In this document: piece by piece, positions 1 to 6,737 of the stretch
Position numbering within the stretch: the stretch's first letter is position 1
How the letters are laid out: each line of letters begins with the position of its first letter
Assembly (NCBI GenBank): GCA_022768785.1
Contig: JALELI010000117.1
Coordinates: 1 to 33,446 of the forward strand
Origin: Arcanobacterium sp.
GTDB lineage: Bacteria; Actinomycetota; Actinomycetes; Actinomycetales; Actinomycetaceae
DNA length: 33,446 nucleotides
Direction: 5' to 3'
Translations under genes and position numbers: made by a program
The notes under the pieces: model-generated
What the model was told of the DNA's origin: nothing
Databases searched by the model: none
What the model saw: only the letters and a program-made list of their open reading frames with translations

Positions 1-28
1 CCGAAAACAGCTACGATAGTGGGCGTTC

Positions 29-102
29 GCTCCTGTAGCTCAGACGGTTAGAGCAGGGAACTCATAATTCTTTGGTCGCGGGTTCGAGTCCTGCCGGGAG
101 CA
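29..102 (+). tRNA. tRNA with CAT anticodon (tRNA-Ile2 favoured, elongator tRNA-Met possible)
   Basis: A full cloverleaf can be drawn: acceptor GCTCCTG/CGGGAGC with one T-G pair, D stem GCTC/GAGC, anticodon stem GGGAA/TTCTT around loop CTCATAA, T stem GCGGG/CCTGC around TTCGAGT, discriminator A, and no encoded CCA. The anticodon is CAT. It is not an initiator, because the initiator-type GGG/CCC anticodon stem is absent. Acceptor pairs C4-G69 and C5-G68 resemble known TilS determinants of bacterial tRNA-Ile2 (lysidine-modified CAU), and the TTGGTCG variable region also resembles Ile2, so Ile2 is favoured over Met by inference. A TACGAT box at 12-17 may be its -10 element. Confidence 0.9.
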
Positions 103-111
103 CAACGAGGA

Positions 112-146
112 GATTTTTGATCCGAGCTTGCTCGAGATCAAAAATC
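112..146 (+). terminator. hairpin just after the tRNA
   Basis: Arms GATTTTTGATC (112-122) and GATCAAAAATC (136-146) form an 11-bp perfect stem 10 nt past the tRNA, with a smaller GAGC/GCTC pairing in the loop. Outer bases ACAAC/GTTGT may extend it. It probably ends the tRNA transcript. The right arm is the module repeated three more times downstream. Confidence 0.55.
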
Positions 147-547
147 GACGAAGTTGTGCGCAACCGCGGAGCGGTTGCTGGCACACGAGGTGTGTGGGCT
201 TGTACTTGCTCGAGATCAAAAATCGACGAAGTTGTGCGCAACCGCGGAGCGGTTGCTGGCACACGAGGTGTGTGGGCTTGTGCTTGCTCGAGATCAAAAA
301 TCGACGAAGTTGTATCGGGAGCGGTGCTCCCTTTATCTCTGCCTCTTCGCGAGCCATGAGTGCATGCATTCTGGCTTGCTCTTCGTTGAGTTGTGCAATC
401 GCGGAGCGGTTGCTGGCACACGAGGTGTGTGGGTTTGTGTTTGCTCGAGATCAAAAATCGACGAAGTTGTATCGGGAGCGGTGCTCCCTCTATCTCTGCC
501 TCTTCGCGAGCCATGAGTGCACGCATTCTGGCTTGCTCATCGTTGAG
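128..547. repeat. mosaic direct-repeat array with internal palindromes
   Basis: A 30-bp module (TTGCTCGAGATCAAAAATCG...) begins at 128, 206, 284 and 441. The first two copies are each followed by a 48-bp module carrying two hairpins, GCAACCGC-GGA-GCGGTTGC and CACAC-GAGGT-GTGTG, giving a 78-bp tandem period. A third module (314-390 and 471-547) carries GGGAGC-GGT-GCTCCC and an imperfect palindrome around TGCATGCA. The 107-bp block 284-390 recurs at 441-547 with few changes. All ORFs called here are repeat translations and are not counted as genes. This stretch explains the gene-free interval 103-552. Confidence 0.9.
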
Positions 548-552
548 ATGCG

Positions 553-942
553 CTAGCGGTGCCTTAGTGCAGCGGCCACAAGATCTAGGGTTTGCTCCGG
601 CGTGAGGCCTGTGCGCCGGGCGGCTGCAACGAATTGTTCAACGAGCGCAGCTGGGGAAGTGCTGGTTGTGGAGTCGGTGGTGCCCGGTGGCGTCATAAAG
701 GTGCCGCGCCGGCCATGAGTGGCCACAATGCCGGAGTGTTCGAGATCTTTGTAAGCGCGAGCTACTGTGCCTGGAGCAATCCCGAGTTCTAGAGCGAGGC
801 GGCGCACGGGCGGGAGGCGGCGTACGGGAGCGTCGCTAGCGGGCTCAGGGAGGGTGGAGTTCACAGTTGCTCGCGCTGCGATAATCTGCTCTTTGAGCTG
901 TTCGTATGGCGGAATAGGGAGGTGTGGATCGATTGTGATCAT
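553..942 (-). CDS. GntR-family (YtrA-like) transcriptional regulator
   Basis: A 129-residue winged-helix DNA-binding protein. The N-terminal half matches the GntR winged helix: PPYEQLKEQI opening, then LPPVRRLALELGIAPGTV recognition-helix region and RAYKDLEHSGIV, followed by the GRRGTF wing. The C-terminal part (about 45 residues) is far too short for a FadR/HutC/MocR effector domain, which is typical of the small YtrA subfamily that controls ABC or membrane-protein operons. The ORF track begins at 987, but ATG at 942 is preferred because it overlaps the stop of the upstream gene in ATGA and gives the canonical MITIDPHLPIPPYEQ start. It is the second gene of a minus-strand operon with the membrane protein and most likely represses its own operon through the double palindrome at 1861-1895. 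Confidence 0.85.
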   Translation of the reverse strand: MITIDPHLPIPPYEQLKEQIIAARATVNSTLPEPASDAPVRRLPPVRRLALELGIAPGTVARAYKDLEHSGIVATHGRRGTFMTPPGTTDSTTSTSPAALVEQFVAAARRTGLTPEQTLDLVAAALRHR

Positions 943-1808
943 GGGTGCGTGCCACTCGCTGTGCTGAGGTACTCTGGATCGGGCCATAAGTGGCGTGCGG
1001 CATGGCGGGCAGCAGCTAGAGTGATGGCGGTCTGCGCTAGCATTGCCGTGCCCGCGGGAAGCAAGAAAGGCCAGACGTTCTTCGATACAATTTCTGGATC
1101 GAGGCTTGTGAGCAGGGTGAGAGTTGAAGCGTGAAAAGCGTAGAGGGGAAGGAACTGCACGTCGTTGGCAATGAGTTTATCTTCCCACCGCAGGTCAGCT
1201 TCGGAGTTAGCGTACACAGGTTGCCGTGCGATCCACATGGATACGAGCCAGGTGAGCGCACAGAGAATGGGCATCAGTATCAGTGCGGTGATTTGTATTG
1301 CGTTGCTGAGTGCGTAGGCGCGGTTGAGCGATAGATATTCGCTTTCAAATAGGATGAGAACAGCCCAGAAAGCGACGGCATATTTCGCTGCGAAATAATC
1401 TGTGAGTGAGGTGTAGCGGCTACGCGAATAGCGCACCTCGGAGCGTGAAGCTTGGCGGATTTCACGGTGGCGATCGATCACATTAGCAATCGCCTGAGAG
1501 CTCAATACCAGCATTAATGCGAAAGGAATGAGGAATGGGACGGTGTGGAAACCGTTAAAAGTGCCGATTGCAATCACGCTAAAGAGTACGAGTGAGAGTG
1601 CAACGGCGCGATTTTCAGTGCGGGTGCGGCGCTGAAAACGCTGCGTGAATTCTGGGGTGATCACAGGCAAGGGGAGTGCTCCCCGAGGAACGATTTCATC
1701 GCGTAGCCGATTGAGCTTTGTTGTGCCGTGATCGAGGGCGAATCCGGCGTAGATGATCACGGTAACTAATACTATGACGCCGATAAAAGCCCAGGTGGTG
1801 TGATGCAT
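939..1808 (-). CDS. multi-pass membrane protein of unknown function
   Basis: 289 residues, not assigned to a named family. An N-terminal hydrophobic segment (about 6-25) is followed by a basic cytoplasmic-looking stretch, then paired hydrophobic segments around 68-105, 145-195 and 225-275, giving about six membrane spans. No catalytic or ATPase motif is visible. The start is ATG with GGGAG six nucleotides upstream. It is first in the operon, and its stop overlaps the ATG of the GntR regulator. YtrA-type regulators commonly sit with membrane transporters or stress-responsive membrane proteins, so an envelope role sensed through the regulator is a reasonable inference, but no substrate can be named. 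Confidence 0.75.
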   Translation of the reverse strand: MHHTTWAFIGVIVLVTVIIYAGFALDHGTTKLNRLRDEIVPRGALPLPVITPEFTQRFQRRTRTENRAVALSLVLFSVIAIGTFNGFHTVPFLIPFALMLVLSSQAIANVIDRHREIRQASRSEVRYSRSRYTSLTDYFAAKYAVAFWAVLILFESEYLSLNRAYALSNAIQITALILMPILCALTWLVSMWIARQPVYANSEADLRWEDKLIANDVQFLPLYAFHASTLTLLTSLDPEIVSKNVWPFLLPAGTAMLAQTAITLAAARHAARHLWPDPEYLSTASGTHP

Positions 1809-1860
1809 AAGTTCTCCCTACTGGCCAACACACAATTCGTGTACTACCAAAGGAACAGTG

Positions 1861-1895
1861 ATTTGTATCAATACAAAAATTGTATTGATACAAAT
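1861..1895 (-). promoter_or_regulatory. perfect double-palindrome operator for the GntR operon
   Basis: Two 16-bp arms, ATTTGTATCAATACAA and its exact reverse complement, are separated by AAA. Each arm is itself a near-palindrome, TTGTAT-NN-ATACAA, so two adjacent operator copies are present. It overlaps the -10 region and probable start of the promoter driving the membrane-protein/GntR operon, which is the expected arrangement for autorepression by a YtrA-like protein. The binding assignment is inferred. Confidence 0.8.
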
Positions 1896-1908
1896 GTGTA
1901 GGTGTCAA
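1879..1908 (-). promoter_or_regulatory. sigma70-type promoter of the membrane-protein/GntR operon
   Basis: On the minus strand there is a consensus -35 TTGACA (plus 1903-1908), an 18-nt spacer and TACAAT as -10 (plus 1879-1884). The -10 lies inside the double operator. The start codon follows about 70 nt downstream with a GGGAG ribosome-binding site. Confidence 0.75.
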
Positions 1909-2164
1909 GATGTTGAGGGCGGGGGAGTGGGAGCACCGGTATGGGTGATTGCGGTGGTGCTTCGCAGATACTCTTGCGTTGTTTATACGGCGATATCTGG
2001 GAGCGCGTAGGAACAATGATGGAAGTGCGCTAGAACGTGATGGTGTGAAGGCACACTTCCGATGTGGGCTCCCGCAAATATCTTAAGGGTTCGGCAATCG
2101 GGAAGAAGTGTGTATGTGGTAGCTGCGCGCGCGAATAGCTACAAGCAGGAGAGGCGTAGCTATG
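1909..2164. other. intergenic stretch without a recognisable gene
   Basis: This lies between the GntR-operon promoter and the end of the rclA-like gene. Only short inverted repeats are visible, for example GTAGCT...AGCTAC around 2118-2141 and GGAAGTG...CACTTCC around 2022-2059. No convincing ORF or RNA gene was found. Confidence 0.5.
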
Positions 2165-2194
2165 CTTGGAGCGCAATGAGTATTGCGCTCCAAG
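2165..2194 (-). terminator. 12-bp hairpin downstream of the rclA-like gene
   Basis: CTTGGAGCGCAA (2165-2176), loop TGAGTA, TTGCGCTCCAAG (2183-2194): a perfect 12-bp stem 11 nt past the stop codon on the minus strand. There is no T-tract on either side, as for other hairpins in this window. Confidence 0.65.
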
Positions 2195-2205
2195 CGGGCA
2201 CTCAC

Positions 2206-3579
2206 TCAGAGCACTCCATTGAACACTTCGGTGCTGGCAGGGTGGGTCCAGATGCCATCGCGCAGCATAGCGGCTGGTGCGCCAAGGCGCATAGCCAGAG
2301 CTACGGTGTTAATGAGCTCTTGGGAATCTACGCAGTAGAGCACAGCGCCAAGGATCTCATCGGTATCCGCATCGAGCACGAACTTCGCTAAGCCAGCTGG
2401 ATTGCCCACAATCTTGGGGCGGGGCATAACGGCAATATCGGCGATCTTAGCTTGCTTTACAGCCACGGCGCGCCCAGCTGCGCGCGCTTCGGCTTCGCTC
2501 ATGCCTACGCTCGCTAGTGGTGGATTGAGGAAGATCGTGTGTGGTACGGCCACCCGGTCAGTGGTGGTGCGCTTTCCTTCGCCGAGCAGCTCATCGGCTA
2601 GAATTCTGTGGTCATCGAAAGAAATGTAGGTGAACTGTGGCCCCCCGTTCACATCGCCCACGGCATACACTCCCGCAACGTTAGTGCGTAGATGTTCGTC
2701 TACCTGAATAAAGCCGCGCTCGGTGACGGCGATACCTGCGGCATCAAGGCCAAGCCCAGCAGTGGCAGGAGCGCGGCCAACCGCTACTAATACGGCGTCG
2801 GCGTCAATCGTTCCTTGGTCGGTGTGCACCTGCAGTGATCCCTCAGCGCTCTGCGTGATCTCCTGAACTTTCGAGTTCAGCGCGAATTTCACGCCTTGAG
2901 CTTCGAGATTAGCGTGTGCCTCACTAGCTATATCAGGTGCAAACATGCGCAGTAGACGTTCGCCCGGATCGATCACTGTTACGTTTGATCCGAAGCCGCT
3001 AAACATAGTGGCGAACTCCAGCCCAATCATGCCCCCGCCAATAATGGCCAAACGCTGAGGGAATGGATTGGCATGCTGGATCGTGGTGGAATTGTAGACG
3101 CCGGGAAGATCGGCACCTGGAACCTTTAAAGTGGCTGGAACTGTGCCAGTGTTGATAATGATTGTGGGGGCGTGCAGGGTGATTTCTTCATGGGCATCAC
3201 CCACCGGGGCGCTCTTGCCAGCCGTGGGAGTGATACGCACCTCATGTGCTCCTGTGAAACGTGCCTCGCCGTCGATGAGCAGAGCTTTGCCGTCGAGCAT
3301 TGAATAGTTTACGGCGTTGAGCTTGGAGATGAAGGCATCACGCTCATTCACAGATTTCATGAAATATTGTGCTGGATCATCGTGCTCGCTACGGCGTTCA
3401 GCGAGCGTGATTAGCTTCTTAGTGGGCACGCAGGCAATGTTGATGCAGGTGCCACCATACATCGTGGTAGAGCGCTCCACGAGCGCAACTTTTTTCCCAG
3501 CTGCTATCAGTTTGCTGGCGATTGATTTTCCGGCCTTGCCCCAGCCAATGATCAACACATCGAGATTGAGAGAATCCAT
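2206..3579 (-). CDS. rclA: RclA-like FAD-dependent disulfide oxidoreductase (probable hypothiocyanous acid reductase)
   Basis: 457 residues, group I flavoprotein disulfide reductase. An N-terminal FAD Rossmann motif (IIGWGKAGKS, residues 10-19) is followed by the redox-active pair C45-INIA-C50 in GGTCINIACVPTKK. A second Rossmann fold (IIGGGMIGLEFA) binds NAD(P)H, the AVGDVNGGPQFTYIS segment follows, and the dimerisation domain ends in the catalytic-type HPASTE (H446, E451). The GKAGK start, MYGGTCINI and GPQFTYIS with a following DDHRI are characteristic of RclA/Har rather than Lpd, Gor or MerA, and no mercury-binding cysteines are present. RclA homologues reduce HOSCN and protect against reactive chlorine species and copper. 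It is cytoplasmic and probably monocistronic, with GAGGA upstream of ATG and a hairpin after the stop. No RclR-like regulator or RclB/RclC partner adjoins it. Confidence 0.85.
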   Translation of the reverse strand: MDSLNLDVLIIGWGKAGKSIASKLIAAGKKVALVERSTTMYGGTCINIACVPTKKLITLAERRSEHDDPAQYFMKSVNERDAFISKLNAVNYSMLDGKALLIDGEARFTGAHEVRITPTAGKSAPVGDAHEEITLHAPTIIINTGTVPATLKVPGADLPGVYNSTTIQHANPFPQRLAIIGGGMIGLEFATMFSGFGSNVTVIDPGERLLRMFAPDIASEAHANLEAQGVKFALNSKVQEITQSAEGSLQVHTDQGTIDADAVLVAVGRAPATAGLGLDAAGIAVTERGFIQVDEHLRTNVAGVYAVGDVNGGPQFTYISFDDHRILADELLGEGKRTTTDRVAVPHTIFLNPPLASVGMSEAEARAAGRAVAVKQAKIADIAVMPRPKIVGNPAGLAKFVLDADTDEILGAVLYCVDSQELINTVALAMRLGAPAAMLRDGIWTHPASTEVFNGVL

Positions 3580-4188
3580 TTTATTTTATCCTCACTGTAG
3601 TGATATTTCCGCGCTCTTGAGCAGGCGCTCGCGTGCAGCTAGCTAGCAGTACGCTGAGCTTCTGCAGCAGTGGTACGTTCATACGCTGAAGGTGTATAAC
3701 GTGCACGTAACCGCATTAATTCTCTTTCATTGTGTGAGGTGCGCCGCTCGAATGATGGTTTGGGCATGGCTGGGTGTACTTAGTTGCGCTTGGGTTGGGT
3801 GTGTGCCGATTGAGTATGGGGGGCATGGCGCTGAAGTTATTTGCGATTTTGTGTGTTGCTCGGCGTGTTGTGGAGGCTGCTGCTTTGCTGTGCAATGGCT
3901 CAGGCTACCTATCTGCAATCTCAATGGTCGCTGCGAGTGCTAATAATTAAAGTTAGAGTTTAAAAAACTAATGTAAAACTTTAATTTTGCTATTAGGATA
4001 TGGGTCAAAGAGGCTAACGGTGTGCTGTGGCGCACGCTGGCAGCCAACGGAATGCAATAGGGGAAAGGCCCACGGCAGAGTGCGGCTTAGCAGGGAGTGG
4101 CCGGCGGAGCTCGGGCACACTGCATACGCAGAGTGGTTTGTTGCTCGGCTGCCAGCTTTGTAGCTATCAGCGAGGATTGGAGTATGTG
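3580..4188. other. long intergenic region between divergent rclA-like gene and DUF2975 operon
   Basis: About 600 bp with no convincing gene. It contains a 10-bp palindrome ACGTGCACGT (3699-3708), a possible minus-strand TATACA box just inside it, and an AT-rich nested inverted repeat at 3945-3986. The 83-residue Cys/Trp-rich ORF at 3692-3943 lacks a ribosome-binding site and any family resemblance and is not annotated. Promoters for both flanking transcripts should lie here. Confidence 0.5.
3945..3986. repeat. AT-rich nested inverted repeat
   Basis: Outer arms AATTAAAGTT and AACTTTAATT are perfectly complementary. Inner arms AGTTT and AAACT surround AAA. This 42-bp AT-only island stands out from the surrounding GC-richer DNA and may be a regulator or nucleoid-protein site upstream of the DUF2975 operon. 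Confidence 0.6.
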
Positions 4189-4542
4189 ATGCAGAAAGAC
4201 CCCCAGAACAATATGGAAGAGCGCACAACTTTCAAAGCAGAGCACCCAGCTCTCAAATCGGCTTCCAACGCGGTTTTTGATGTAGCTCCGATCTCGCAGC
4301 GGCAGGCTCTCGAAAATCTCAAATGGCGCACGCGCACTGACATCTGGGTGTGTGCAGGATTGGCCGCTTTTCTCGCAATATTGGGAATCGTGCAAGTTAC
4401 ACAGTTTTTCATTGACCCGAGTTCCCGAGGAGATCTTGTGGAAGTTGGCAGCGCGTACCTATTTGGGGCGCTAGCATTGGCCGTTATGTTCGCGCTCTTT
4501 CGTGAAGCTGTGCGCACGGGGAAACCTTTTCCACATCAGTGA
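4189..4542 (+). CDS. DUF2975 membrane protein, N-terminal part
   Basis: 117 residues from ATG 4189, chosen because GGAG lies six nucleotides upstream; the longer ORF from 4027 has no support and begins in non-coding-looking sequence. A charged N-terminus precedes two hydrophobic segments (about 60-80 and 88-108 of this product) and the family motif FREAVRTGKPF. DUF2975 proteins normally run on through a motif like GxPFspenvrrLR into two more helices. Here the frame ends in a stop three residues after GKPF, while the continuation VIRKLRVIGF lies in the -1 frame, beginning at a GTG that overlaps the stop (GTGA). Either the gene is broken, it is frameshifted during translation, or it has become two coupled half-proteins. 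Function is unknown; the family is usually paired with a YozG-type regulator, as here. Confidence 0.65.
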   Translation: MQKDPQNNMEERTTFKAEHPALKSASNAVFDVAPISQRQALENLKWRTRTDIWVCAGLAAFLAILGIVQVTQFFIDPSSRGDLVEVGSAYLFGALALAVMFALFREAVRTGKPFPHQ

Positions 4543-4760
4543 TCCGCAAGCTCCGTGTGATCGGTTTTATTGTGGCAATGGCGTGTGTGATTCCACCCAA
4601 TCTGAGGCTGCTTGCTGATATGGCTCGTTTTGGTGAAGGAAATGCGCAGTTCCCTCCCATCACGGCAGTGCTTTTGGCTCTTGGAGTGGCTGTGATGATG
4701 ATCGGTGAAGTGTTTTGCTATGGGCAAGCGCTGCAAGACGACGTTGATTACATCGCGTGA
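4539..4760 (+). CDS. DUF2975 membrane protein, C-terminal part
   Basis: 73 residues in the -1 frame relative to the preceding ORF. It starts with the conserved IRKLRVIGF segment, then a hydrophobic helix, an exposed loop (NLRLLADMARFGEGN), a final helix and the family-typical end GEVFCYGQALQDDVDYIA. Joined to the upstream product without a gap, spacing across the PF...RKLR motif matches intact DUF2975 proteins. The GTG at 4539 overlaps the upstream stop by four bases, so re-initiation is possible, but no independent ribosome-binding site is apparent. It overlaps the next gene by another GTGA. Confidence 0.6.
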   Translation: MIRKLRVIGFIVAMACVIPPNLRLLADMARFGEGNAQFPPITAVLLALGVAVMMIGEVFCYGQALQDDVDYIA

Positions 4761-4984
4761 AAGGCTCGAAAGTGATTGTGGTGCATTTAGACCGCGTGAT
4801 GCTAGATAGGAAACTTTCACTCGGAGAACTCGCAGAGCGAATCGGCATGAGCAGCGTGAATCTCTCCAACCTCAAGACCGGGAAAATGAAAGGTATCCGA
4901 TTTTCCACGCTAGCTGCACTGTGCCGTGAGCTGGAGTGCCAGCCGGGAGATTTGCTTGGATATGTGCGCGAGGCCGCTGAGTAG
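4757..4984 (+). CDS. YozG-type small HTH (Cro/C1) transcriptional regulator
   Basis: 75 residues, nearly all one helix-turn-helix domain: LSLGELAERIGMSSVNLSNLKTGK is the HTH and IRFSTLAALCRELECQPGDLL is the conserved rest of the Xre/YozG fold. The GTG start overlaps the DUF2975 stop in GTGA, so the two are translationally coupled. DUF2975-YozG gene pairs are common in Firmicutes and Actinobacteria, and the regulator is thought to control its membrane partner. The target here is not known. Confidence 0.85.
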   Translation: MKGSKVIVVHLDRVMLDRKLSLGELAERIGMSSVNLSNLKTGKMKGIRFSTLAALCRELECQPGDLLGYVREAAE

Positions 4985-5214
4985 GCCACTCAGGAAACTG
5001 CGGTGTCTGAAGCCTGGATATCAATGAGTGGTGCTGCAGTGAAGCGGTGCGCTGAAGGGGCACGTTGAAGCTAACTCGCGTGATCAGTCGATATGTGCAG
5101 AACTCCGGTGCCGCCTCATATTGATCAGCTTGGGCAAAACGTATGGCGTTAAGCGATGCGCAGCTGCGGTAGCTGCTGTAGTTTGCCCGGGGAAATCGCT
5201 GCTAGGCTGGAATC

Positions 5215-6498
5215 ATGATGAAATGCGCTAGCACGGCCGATTCGGCTCTCGTTTTTGCCCAACAATACTGCGATTTTATCGCTGCTTCCCCCACGGCCTA
5301 TCATGCTGCTGATCAGATCGCTCAAGCGTTGGGGCGCAGCGGGTTTGTGGAGCAGATAGAAGGCGAACCGTGGGCAGGAGAGCGCAAGGGGTATGCTGTA
5401 CGTGATGGGGCTGTGATAGCTTGGCGAGTACCAGAGCAGATTGATCATGGCGCTGGCGTGCGCATTGTGGGCACCCACACCGATTCGCCGAGCTTCCATC
5501 TCAAACCGGTGCCAGATACTGAAAGTTTTGGCTATGAACAGGTAAACGTGGAAGTCTATGGTGGCCCGCTGCTCAATTCATGGCTCAACCGCGATCTTGG
5601 GCTTGCGGGCAGAATTGTGCTACTTGACGGTGCAGAGCTCTTAGTGCGCACCGAGGCGGTGATGGTGATCCCCCAAGTGGCACCGCACCTAGACCGCTCT
5701 ATGAACAAAGAGCTCGCGCTTTCTGCGCAGCATGATTATCACCCAATCTGGAGCGTGAGCGGGGGCAGTATCGTGGATTATCTCGCCCGCACTGCGGCGG
5801 TGTCAGCCGAGCGGATCGCAGCGATGGACGTTTTTGCCTACGATGCCCAGCCTCCGCAGATTTTTGGCGGGCGTGCAGGCACAGATTTTATTGCGAGTGG
5901 GCGCCAAGATAACCTCTCGAGCGTATTTCCGGCGCTCGCGGCCTTTGTGGGAGCAGAGCCAAGCGGCGATATCCAAGTGTTCGCGGCGCTCAACAATGAA
6001 GAAATTGGATCACGTACTTATGCGGGAGCCGCTGGTGGATTCCTCGAGTCGATTTTACGCCGGCTCATTGAGCACACCTGTGGAGCTGGCAATGAAATCT
6101 TCGAGCGCGTGATTGCAAATTCGAGTTGTGTGAGCGCAGACGCCGGGCACGCCGTCAATCCTAACCGTGCTGAGCTGCACGATCCGGCTCATCGGCCGTT
6201 GCTGGGAGCTGGCCCATTGCTCAAAATTCACGCCAGTGGTGCCTATTCCTCAAATGCGCTCACGCAGGCGCTGCTGATCCGTGCTGCAGCCAGCGCTGAT
6301 GTGGCGATTCAAGAATTTGTGTCGAATAACGATGTGCCATGCGGCTCCACTATCGGCCCAATCACAGCCACTCGCCTCGGGATTGCCACGGTAGATTGCG
6401 GAATCCCGCTGCTCTCTATGCACTCTGTACGAGAACTGTCTGCTCCGAGCGACCTCAAAGATTTTGCCGCGCTACTCGCAGCCTACTGGGAGATGTAA
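5215..6498 (+). CDS. M18-family aminopeptidase (aspartyl aminopeptidase-like)
   Basis: 427 residues, normal length for bacterial M18 peptidases. The metal-binding and catalytic landmarks are present: GTHTDSPSF (H88, D90) near the N-terminus, SGRQDNLSS in the middle, NNEEIGS for the catalytic Glu pair, and LLSMHSVRE near the C-terminus. These are dinuclear zinc aminopeptidases acting in the cytoplasm on N-terminal acidic or other residues of peptides, forming large oligomers. Two ATGs at 5215 and 5218 are possible. No ribosome-binding site is obvious, and TAGGCT lies about 10 nt upstream, so a leaderless transcript is possible. It stands alone on the plus strand and converges on the RNA methyltransferase gene. 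Confidence 0.9.
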   Translation: MMKCASTADSALVFAQQYCDFIAASPTAYHAADQIAQALGRSGFVEQIEGEPWAGERKGYAVRDGAVIAWRVPEQIDHGAGVRIVGTHTDSPSFHLKPVPDTESFGYEQVNVEVYGGPLLNSWLNRDLGLAGRIVLLDGAELLVRTEAVMVIPQVAPHLDRSMNKELALSAQHDYHPIWSVSGGSIVDYLARTAAVSAERIAAMDVFAYDAQPPQIFGGRAGTDFIASGRQDNLSSVFPALAAFVGAEPSGDIQVFAALNNEEIGSRTYAGAAGGFLESILRRLIEHTCGAGNEIFERVIANSSCVSADAGHAVNPNRAELHDPAHRPLLGAGPLLKIHASGAYSSNALTQALLIRAAASADVAIQEFVSNNDVPCGSTIGPITATRLGIATVDCGIPLLSMHSVRELSAPSDLKDFAALLAAYWEM

Positions 6499-6737
6499 AT
6501 ATCACAGAGGGAGCAAATACTCTCCGCTGGCGCAGCTCTCTCAGGTTTATCACTTGCTCAGTGAGAGGCTTCACTGCACTCCAAAACGGCCAAACGAGTG
6601 CGTGGAAAGCCACTGCCATTCAGATATAGGCCGGGCAGCATAGGGGATACGAATATACTGCTACTGAGTGTATTGAGTGGCAGTGAACCCAGCGAAGACG
6701 CGAAAAGCCTCAAAACTTCAGGCAACTTGAGCGCGGA
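6499..6737. other. convergent intergenic region, weak hairpin
   Basis: This lies between the ends of the M18 peptidase and RNA methyltransferase genes. CACTGCCA near 6610 can pair with TGGCAGTG near 6695 with flanking partial matches, forming a long-looped hairpin. It is a weak bidirectional terminator candidate. No gene seen. Confidence 0.3.

Noticed and set aside
128-547. Possible CRISPR array
   Set aside because: Intervals between repeats are themselves repeated rather than unique, unit sizes differ, and no cas genes are present.
40-605. ORFs of 60-154 residues on both strands with repeated peptides such as LRRFLISSK and ARDQKSTKL
   Set aside because: They are translations of the DNA repeat array. 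One minus-strand ORF ends in PAGLEPATKEL, the usual false product of reading a tRNA gene backwards.
2206-3579. Mercuric reductase or dihydrolipoamide dehydrogenase
   Set aside because: No N-terminal heavy-metal domain or C-terminal vicinal cysteines, and no pyruvate dehydrogenase genes nearby. RclA-specific motifs are present instead.
3692-3943. 83-residue Cys/Trp-rich ORF
   Set aside because: No ribosome-binding site, a composition typical of random frames, no family likeness, and it lies in a promoter-containing gap.
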